Source: Bacteroidales bacterium UBA1189
Lineage (GTDB): Bacteria; Bacteroidota; Bacteroidia; Bacteroidales; Bacteroidaceae
Reading direction: 5' to 3'
DNA length: 60,045 nucleotides
NCBI GenBank assembly: GCA_002309805.1
Contig: DBYJ01000040.1
Span: forward strand, 1 to 60,045
Below are positions 7,047 to 11,817 of this stretch, piece by piece (the stretch's first letter is position 1; the number at the start of each line of letters is the position of its first letter). The notes under the pieces were generated by a model. It saw nothing but the letters and a program-made list of their open reading frames with translations, was not told where the DNA came from and ran no database searches. Position numbers and translations under genes: made by a program.

Positions 7047-8839
7047 TGGCACCCCTGATTGCCATTACAGGTAATTACTCCTCCGGCATGTGCACCATGC
7101 TGGAGGGGTATTTTGCTTCTGTAGTCCAAGCCGGAGGCAGTCCTGTCATTATCCCTCCCTACGCCGATGAGGCGCTGATGGAGAGTTTGCTGGAGCATGT
7201 CGACGGCCTCATCCTGAGTGGAGGGGGCGACATAGATCCGCATCTGTTAGGCGAAGAGCCGTTGCCCGAAGTGGGCCAGCCGAATGTGCCCCGCGATGCG
7301 CAGGAGTTGCCGCTCGTCCGTATGGCTGTACATAAACAGATTCCCCTGTTGGGCATCTGTCGTGGTGTACAGGTGATGACGGCTGCGTTGGGCGGTAAAC
7401 TTTGGCAGGATATATATGTCCAAGCCAATGCCACCCTGAACCACGACCAAAGTCCGGCTCCCCGCCATACTACGTCACACGCCGTTACCATTCTGCCCGA
7501 CACGCTGCTGGGAAAGATATTCGGTCAACAGGTCAACGGACGGAGCAGCGAGAGCAAAGATGTGCTTGCACAATCTCTGCCGAGTCGCGACGGACGAAGA
7601 GCAAAGCTCAACAAGTCAACAGGTCAACGAGTCAACAGCTTCCACCATCAGGCGGTACGCGAGGCAGCACCTGGATTCCGCGTCAGCGCCCTATCGCCAG
7701 ACGGAATCATCGAAGCTGTTGAGAGTACGGAGGGTAAGCCAATGATAGGTGTGCAATGGCATCCCGAATGCATGATTCTGGGTAACGACACTTCTATGCT
7801 CCCCCTCTTCCGTTGGTTAGTGGGCGAAGCGAAATCGTTTGCCGAGGCACGCAGATTCCATCGCCATAACCTTACCCTCGACACCCATTGCGACACCCCG
7901 ATGTTCTTCCATCAGCACATCGATTTCCACAGCCGCGACCCACGCATTCTCGTCAACCTACCCAACATGAAGGACGGCAACCTTGATGCAACCATTATGG
8001 TAGCCTACATTCCGCAAGACCTTCCTGGGCACTACGACTATGCCGCCGCTACTCGCAAAGCAGACGAACTGCTTGACGGCATCGAGGAATTAGGTATCGG
8101 AAATGAGGAAATAGGAATTGCGCGGACGCCTGAAGAACTATATATTAATAAGGAGAAAGGGCGCAAGTCCATTATGCTCGGTATCGAAAACGGCTATGCC
8201 ATCGGCGACGACCTCAGCCGCGTGGAGCACTTCCGCCGTCGTGGAGTTGTCTATATGACTCTTTGCCACAACGGCAATAATGCCATCTGTGCCTCAGCCC
8301 GTCCACGAGACAACGAAACCACCTTCACCCATCGTGGCTTGAGCGACTTCGGGCGCGAGGTAGTGAGCGAAATGAACCGTGTGGGTATGATGGTAGACCT
8401 CTCCCATGCCGCCGAGCAGAGCTTCTACGATGCCCTTGCTTTGAGCCGCACCCCCATCGTGTGCAGCCACAGCAGCAGCCGTGCCCTCTGCAACCATCCT
8501 CGTAACCTTACCGACGACCAACTGCGCGCCCTGCGCGACTGCGGCGGCGTGGCGCAGGTATGCCTCTACAGCGGCTTCCTCCGTCCTGAAGCCGAAGGAC
8601 GCGCTACCGCCCGCGATGCCGTGCGCCACCTCCTTCACATGATTGACGTCTGCGGTATCGACCACGTGGGTATCGGTACCGATTTCGATGGAGACGGGGG
8701 CATCATCGGTTGTGCCGATGCTTCAGAGGTAATGAACATCACTCGTCGCCTGCAAGCCGAGGGACTCACCGACGATGACTTACGCAAAATCTGGGGCGAG
8801 AACTTCCTCTGCGTAATGCGTCAGGCACAGGCCCTTTAG
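7046..8839 (+). CDS. Fusion of a class-I GATase-like peptidase (C26) and a membrane dipeptidase (M19)
   Basis: 597 residues in two domains. Residues 1-265 resemble gamma-glutamyl-GABA hydrolase (PuuD, peptidase C26): GGGDIDP, nucleophile Cys105 in GICRGVQ, and the His-Glu pair in QWHPE near 240. Residues 270-597 resemble the zinc dipeptidase family M19: DTHCDTP, the metal-bridging Glu in GIENGYA, MVDLSHA, CSHSSSR and GIGTDFDG. Together the domains could remove gamma-glutamyl groups and cleave the resulting dipeptides, recycling glutamate; this is inference. Two insertions are visible: residues about 160-198, made by a palindromic element flanked by octamers just before the conserved VNSFHHQAV, and a short GIGNEEIGIA stretch near 350 built from 7-bp repeats. 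It overlaps the FKBP stop by 1 bp. No signal peptide is seen, so it is probably cytoplasmic. Confidence 0.85.
   Translation: MAPLIAITGNYSSGMCTMLEGYFASVVQAGGSPVIIPPYADEALMESLLEHVDGLILSGGGDIDPHLLGEEPLPEVGQPNVPRDAQELPLVRMAVHKQIPLLGICRGVQVMTAALGGKLWQDIYVQANATLNHDQSPAPRHTTSHAVTILPDTLLGKIFGQQVNGRSSESKDVLAQSLPSRDGRRAKLNKSTGQRVNSFHHQAVREAAPGFRVSALSPDGIIEAVESTEGKPMIGVQWHPECMILGNDTSMLPLFRWLVGEAKSFAEARRFHRHNLTLDTHCDTPMFFHQHIDFHSRDPRILVNLPNMKDGNLDATIMVAYIPQDLPGHYDYAAATRKADELLDGIEELGIGNEEIGIARTPEELYINKEKGRKSIMLGIENGYAIGDDLSRVEHFRRRGVVYMTLCHNGNNAICASARPRDNETTFTHRGLSDFGREVVSEMNRVGMMVDLSHAAEQSFYDALALSRTPIVCSHSSSRALCNHPRNLTDDQLRALRDCGGVAQVCLYSGFLRPEAEGRATARDAVRHLLHMIDVCGIDHVGIGTDFDGDGGIIGCADASEVMNITRRLQAEGLTDDDLRKIWGENFLCVMRQAQAL
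7523..7640 (+). repeat. Palindromic coding element (75 bp) with octamer flanks, copy 1
   Basis: The core 7538-7612 is 75 bp, starting GGACGGAGCAGCGAGAGC and ending CTCAAC. It is flanked by GTCAACAG/GTCAAC on the left and by AAGTCAAC, AGGTCAAC and GAGTCAAC on the right. Its centre forms a hairpin AGATGTGC-TT-GCACAATCT with one bulged A. It is translated in frame as GRSSESKDVLAQSL followed by PSRDGRRAKLN, inserted just before the conserved VNSFHHQ motif of the C26 domain. Confidence 0.85.
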
Positions 8840-8853
8840 AATATATACTTTTT

Positions 8854-9189
8854 CCCCAATCGGTCATTAGATTTGGGTTGAACAGGGTGTCTTTTTCCCA
8901 TTTGAGAAAAGGCTTTTTCTGCCATTCGTAAAAGGCTCGTTTTCTGGCGGAATCAAGGGATAGAAAATTTTCATCGCAATGGTTAAATGTTTTCATCGCA
9001 ATGAAAGAAAGTTTTCACTGCAATGAAAGATTGTTTTCACTGCGATGATTAATTCTTTTCATTGCGATGAAAAAACTGTATTCCTTGATTTTGTCATTCT
9101 GATATCAGATAATATAACTCTGAAAAATGCTGCCATGACATGAAAAGCCACAAAATAAGCAAGAATTACGGCCTAATGACCGATTGGGG
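8854..9189. mobile_element. MITE-like element with 17-bp terminal inverted repeats
   Basis: CCCCAATCGGTCATTAG at 8854-8870 is a perfect inverted copy of CTAATGACCGATTGGGG at 9173-9189. The 336-bp span has no convincing ORF and contains an array of 22-bp palindromic units. Both ends are flanked by TTT, a weak candidate target duplication in T-rich sequence. The size, perfect ends and lack of genes fit a non-autonomous transposable element. A structural or regulatory inverted repeat is the alternative. Confidence 0.55.
8968..9073. repeat. Five 22-bp units, each containing a short palindrome
   Basis: Units begin exactly every 22 bp, at 8968, 8990, 9012, 9034 and 9056, with TTTTCAT or TTTTCAC, and each has an inverted core such as TTTTCATTGCGATGAAAA. 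There are no unique spacers, so this is not a CRISPR. A looser pair of AAAAGGCT units 23 bp apart lies just upstream (8907 and 8930). The array lies inside the MITE-like element. Confidence 0.75.
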
Positions 9190-9276
9190 TTTATTATGAA
9201 TCGGAACAAGAACCGTTGTATTTTATCGGATATTATCTCCGAAATATGTTAAAATGTAAATTTTTTCCAGATTTTA

Positions 9277-9308
9277 TTTGCAGTTTGACAAAAAGCCCGT
9301 ACCTTTGC
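9277..9308 (+). promoter_or_regulatory. Promoter of the glnK-amtB leader
   Basis: TTTG (9277-9280), a 19-bp spacer, then TACCTTTGC (9300-9308), a near-perfect Bacteroidota promoter. The transcript should begin near 9313, about 25 nt before the leader ORF. A small dyad, TCGGA-N7-TCCGA (9226-9242), lies upstream and could bind a regulator; this is weak evidence. Confidence 0.85.
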
Positions 9309-9337
9309 GCCGAAATTAAGAAAGCAATAGGCAGTTT

Positions 9338-9457
9338 ATGTTAAACAGCGTGGTCTATATAACCAATATTCAGCTGAATAATAATCAACAGCAGAATAAT
9401 CAGAACCAGAATAATCAGGTTCAGATGGTTATACCTATAGACCAGTCGGTAAGCTAA
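9338..9457 (+). CDS. Asn/Gln-rich leader peptide upstream of glnK-amtB
   Basis: A 39-codon ORF, MLNSVVYITNIQLNNN and so on, ending PIDQSVS. Ten Asn and nine Gln make up almost half of it, most packed into codons 12-29. It starts about 25 nt after the predicted transcription start and stops 32 nt before a terminator hairpin. Nothing in it suggests a functional protein; position and composition fit a leader peptide whose translation senses charged tRNA-Gln and/or tRNA-Asn. The sequences TGGTCTATA (codons 5-8) and TATAGACCAGTC (near the end) act as pairing regions in the attenuator model. A similar leader precedes asnB. Confidence 0.75.
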   Translation: MLNSVVYITNIQLNNNQQQNNQNQNNQVQMVIPIDQSVS

Positions 9458-9513
9458 TCATCGTTTTATTATAATAAGGAATCATAAAGAGACTGGTCTT
9501 TTATAGATCAGTC
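9351..9513 (+). promoter_or_regulatory. Transcription attenuator of glnK-amtB: regions 1 to 4
   Basis: Region 1 TGGTCTATA (9351-9359) pairs perfectly with region 2 TATAGACCA (9436-9444). Region 2, as GACCAGTC (9440-9447), also pairs perfectly with region 3 GACTGGTC (9491-9498). Region 3 also pairs with region 4 GATCAGTC (9506-9513) to form the terminator. A ribosome stalled on the Gln/Asn run would cover region 1 and free region 2 to pair with region 3, giving readthrough. A ribosome reaching the stop codon would cover region 2 and allow the terminator. This is the logic of trp-type attenuators, with Gln/Asn as the inferred signal. Confidence 0.75.
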
Positions 9514-9520
9514 TTTTTTT
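9490..9520 (+). terminator. Intrinsic terminator (region 3:4) of the glnK-amtB leader
   Basis: AGACTGGTC (9490-9498), a 7-nt loop, then GATCAGTCT (9506-9514): nine pairs with one G-U, followed by a run of T to 9520. It lies between the leader ORF and glnK, with no second promoter seen before glnK, so readthrough is needed for expression. Confidence 0.8.
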
Positions 9521-9599
9521 GTTAAAGAAATGCTGGCAGAAAAAAGTAATTATGAAACCCCAAAAAGGCAATAACATTAACCCCATAATAGTATGAACA

Positions 9600-9947
9600 A
9601 TGAAAAAGATTGAAGCAATTATCAGAAAGACTCGTTTTGAGGATGTCAAAGAAGCGCTGTTTGCAGCAGACATCAACTGGTTCTCCTACGCCGAGGTCCA
9701 TGCCATAGGTCAGGACCGTGAGGACAGAATCTATCGAGGAGTGATGTACAGTACGGACATCATCTCTCGCATTGAGATTACGATTATTTGTCGTGATCAA
9801 TTCGTCCAGCCGGCAATCGACGCCATCATGGGTGCAGCTCGGACAGGAAGCGTGGGCGATGGCCGTATATTTGTGAGTCCTGTCGATGATACCTGGTCCA
9901 TCCGAACTGGAGAACACGGCGATTTGGTGTTGGCCGATAAGAAGTAA
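9600..9947 (+). CDS. glnK: PII nitrogen regulatory protein (GlnK-like)
   Basis: A 115-residue PII family trimer subunit. The N-terminus MKKIEAIIRKTRFEDVKEAL and the B-loop motif AARTGSVGDGRIFV are conserved. The T-loop region reads HAIGQDREDRIYRGVMY; Tyr50 aligns with the uridylylated Tyr51 of the E. coli proteins, but the loop differs from the usual FGRQKGH sequence and is one residue shorter. The family senses 2-oxoglutarate and ATP/ADP and, when next to amtB as here (20 bp), plugs the ammonium channel when nitrogen is plentiful. The start was chosen at ATG 9600; the ATG at 9593 is out of frame and soon stops. Expression depends on readthrough of the leader terminator. Confidence 0.92.
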   Translation: MKKIEAIIRKTRFEDVKEALFAADINWFSYAEVHAIGQDREDRIYRGVMYSTDIISRIEITIICRDQFVQPAIDAIMGAARTGSVGDGRIFVSPVDDTWSIRTGEHGDLVLADKK

Positions 9948-9967
9948 AACCATAAAAAAGAAAGAAA

Positions 9968-11218
9968 ATGGAAGAAATTATTGAAGGCGTAAGTGCAATG
10001 GAGAGTGGAATAAGCGGACTGGACACAGTCTGGGTATTAATTGCGGCAATGCTGGTGTTCTTCATGCAGCCAGGCTTCGCGCTGGTTGAGGCAGGTTTCA
10101 CCCGATCCAAGAACACAGCCAACATTCTGATGAAGAATTTCGTGGATTTCATGATAGGCTCGTTTCTGTTCTGGGTAATAGGCTTCGGTCTGATGCACGG
10201 CAACGGCAGCGGTTTTATAGGTAGCCTGCATCTGTTTGACTGGACATTCATCGGCGACAGCAACGTTCCTGCCGAGTGTACCTTGATTTTTCAAACGGTA
10301 TTCTGTGCTACTGCTGCCACAATAGTATCAGGTGGTATGGCTGAGAGGACTAAATTCTCTATGTACATTCTCATTTCAATTATCATATCGGTTGTCATCT
10401 ACCCCATTGAAGGCCATTGGACCTGGGGTGGTGGTTGGCTGAGCGAGCTCGGCTTTCATGATTTTGCAGGATCCACAGTAGTCCATTCCTGCGGAGGTGT
10501 GATAGCACTTGCTGGGGCAATGGTGCTCGGTCCACGAATCGGCAAGTATTCCAAGTCAGGTGAATCACGCGCCATACCTGGACATAACCTTACATTCGGC
10601 GCTTTGGGCGTGTTCGTTCTCTGGTTCGGATGGTTCGGTTTCAACCCAGGTTCACAACTGGCTGCCGAAGGCGCCAAGAACGCGATAGCCATATCACACG
10701 TGATGTGTACCACAAACATGGCTGCAGCCACAGGAGGATTGTCAGTCTTGTTCCTTACATGGCTGGTCTATGGCAAGCCGTCGCTCTCGTTGGTATGCAA
10801 CGGCATCCTGGCAGGGCTTGTAGGTATCACAGCCGGATGTGACTTGGTATCAATAGGAGGTGCAGCTATAATAGGTGCTGTCTGCGGAATGGCTATGGTA
10901 GGCTCCGTTGCATTGATTGATAAGGTCTGCAAGATAGACGATCCTGTTGGTGCCGTATCTGTTCATGGAACATGCGGAATACTTGGTACGCTCATGACAG
11001 GATTGTTTGCGGTTGACAGAGGGCTATTTTATGGCGGAGGATGGGCATTCTTGGGCATAGAGGCACTTGGTTCCCTTGCTACAATCGTATGGTCATTTGG
11101 CCTGGGTCTGCTCACTTTTATCCTTCTCAAGAAAGTTCATGGTATCCGCGTGGAGCCCAGAATAGAGGAGGAAGGACTCGACATTTACGAGCATGGAGAA
11201 ACGGCTTACAACATCTAA
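9968..11218 (+). CDS. amtB: Ammonium transporter
   Basis: A 416-residue Amt/Mep/Rh family membrane protein with about 11 hydrophobic helices. Family motifs are present: FFMQPGFALVEAGFTRSKN near the N-terminus, GGMAERTKFS, HSCGGVIAL with the first pore His, and SVHGTCGILGTL with the second. It is a trimeric inner-membrane channel bringing in ammonium for assimilation by glutamine synthetase and GOGAT, both encoded a few kb downstream. The close glnK gene supports PII-gated control. No terminator was noticed directly after the stop codon, and the asnB leader promoter follows within 170 bp. Confidence 0.95.
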   Translation: MEEIIEGVSAMESGISGLDTVWVLIAAMLVFFMQPGFALVEAGFTRSKNTANILMKNFVDFMIGSFLFWVIGFGLMHGNGSGFIGSLHLFDWTFIGDSNVPAECTLIFQTVFCATAATIVSGGMAERTKFSMYILISIIISVVIYPIEGHWTWGGGWLSELGFHDFAGSTVVHSCGGVIALAGAMVLGPRIGKYSKSGESRAIPGHNLTFGALGVFVLWFGWFGFNPGSQLAAEGAKNAIAISHVMCTTNMAAATGGLSVLFLTWLVYGKPSLSLVCNGILAGLVGITAGCDLVSIGGAAIIGAVCGMAMVGSVALIDKVCKIDDPVGAVSVHGTCGILGTLMTGLFAVDRGLFYGGGWAFLGIEALGSLATIVWSFGLGLLTFILLKKVHGIRVEPRIEEEGLDIYEHGETAYNI

Positions 11219-11383
11219 AAATTGGAACACGATGAAAAAATATCATTTACCATTAGCTATTGCATTAGCAGAAATGACTACATATCTGTATGCTGTAGTA
11301 AAGGCAATTGCAGACAAAAACCTTTTAGAATGGAGCGTTTCTTCAAAAAAATACGAAAGGAATGAAAAAAAATGGGCAAAAAA

Positions 11384-11414
11384 TTTGCAAACTGAAAAAA
11401 TAGCCGTACCTTTG
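11384..11414 (+). promoter_or_regulatory. Promoter of the asnB leader
   Basis: TTTG (11384-11387), a 19-bp spacer, then TACCTTTG (11407-11414). Spacing and -7 box are identical to those of the glnK-amtB leader promoter. Confidence 0.85.
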
Positions 11415-11442
11415 TCGCGTCAAAATAGAAGGACTGAAAGTT

Positions 11443-11556
11443 ATGCTTGCATACAATTGCTTGTTTAATAAGATGAATGATAAGCTGAACCAGCAAAATA
11501 ATCAGCAGGTTCAGTGGAATTCGTTTATCAGTTTTGCCAGTCCGATTGATAGATGA
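11443..11556 (+). CDS. Asn/Gln-rich leader peptide upstream of asnB
   Basis: A 37-codon ORF beginning MLAYNCLFNKMNDKLNQQ and ending SPIDR; seven Asn and five Gln, with NQQNNQQVQ in the middle. An internal ATG at 11473 would give 27 codons that keep the Asn/Gln run. It lies just after a strong promoter and 25 nt before a terminator hairpin. It shares NNQ(Q)VQ and PID elements with the leader upstream of glnK-amtB, so the two look related or convergent. The role as a sensor of tRNA-Gln/Asn charging is inferred. Confidence 0.7.
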   Translation: MLAYNCLFNKMNDKLNQQNNQQVQWNSFISFASPIDR

Positions 11557-11581
11557 AGAAGAAGTTAGGTAAATTTATATG

Positions 11582-11615
11582 TAAGGCTGGTTTGAAAAAA
11601 TCAGCCTTATTTTTT
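11582..11615 (+). terminator. Attenuator terminator of the asnB leader
   Basis: TAAGGCTG (11582-11589), a loop, then CAGCCTTA (11602-11609) and six T. Competing pairings exist: GGCTGG (11585-11590) with CCAGTC (11537-11542) near the leader stop (one G-U), and GCTGGTT (11586-11592) with AACCAGC (11488-11494) at the start of the Gln run. CAGTCC (11538-11543) also pairs with GGACTG (11431-11436) before the leader ATG, a possible region 1. Confidence 0.65.
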
Positions 11616-11630
11616 AGTTCAAAAGAAAAG

Positions 11631-11733
11631 AAGGTCTATGAGCGTTTTGTTTTTTGAGGTAAAAAGTACATTGTGCAGGAGCCTGTGCCCCCTGCGGATA
11701 ATGCTGTGCACCGTCATCGGTGGCAAAGACCTT
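11631..11733 (+). promoter_or_regulatory. Candidate structured RNA upstream of the second asnB terminator
   Basis: AAGGTCT (11631-11637) pairs perfectly with AGACCTT (11727-11733), closing about 100 nt. Inside are a CACCG-TCAT-CGGTG hairpin and a GCAGG/CCTGC hairpin. The closing stem ends 5 nt before a strong terminator, a layout typical of riboswitches. No known riboswitch class was recognised. A 51-codon ORF (ATG 11639) also crosses this segment, but it runs through the terminator and looks incidental. Confidence 0.4.
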
Positions 11734-11738
11734 CAGTT

Positions 11739-11785
11739 GTCGAAAGGCTGGCTTCCTCTGGGAGGCCAGCCTTTCGACCTTTTTA
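11739..11785 (+). terminator. Strong intrinsic terminator just upstream of asnB
   Basis: GTCGAAAGGCTGGC (11739-11752) and GCCAGCCTTTCGAC (11765-11778) form a perfect 14-bp stem, followed by CTTTTTA. No promoter is visible between it and asnB at 11818, so asnB transcription from the leader promoter must pass both this and the earlier terminator. Its 5' arm contains AAGGCTGG, as does that of the first terminator. Confidence 0.8.
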
Positions 11786-11817
11786 TAGATTAAGGTATTC
11801 GTAAAAAAGGAAAAGCT

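Noticed and set aside
8968..9073. CRISPR-like array
   Set aside because: Units are contiguous 22-bp repeats without spacers, and no cas genes are near.
11232..11468. 79-codon ORF after amtB (MKKYHLPLAIALAEMTTYLYA)
   Set aside because: It runs through the asnB leader promoter and start of the leader ORF, has no family resemblance and no promoter of its own; kept only as a weak possibility.
11639..11794. 51-codon ORF crossing the second asnB terminator
   Set aside because: The terminator hairpin is inside it and the composition is irregular; more likely a structured RNA or repeat.
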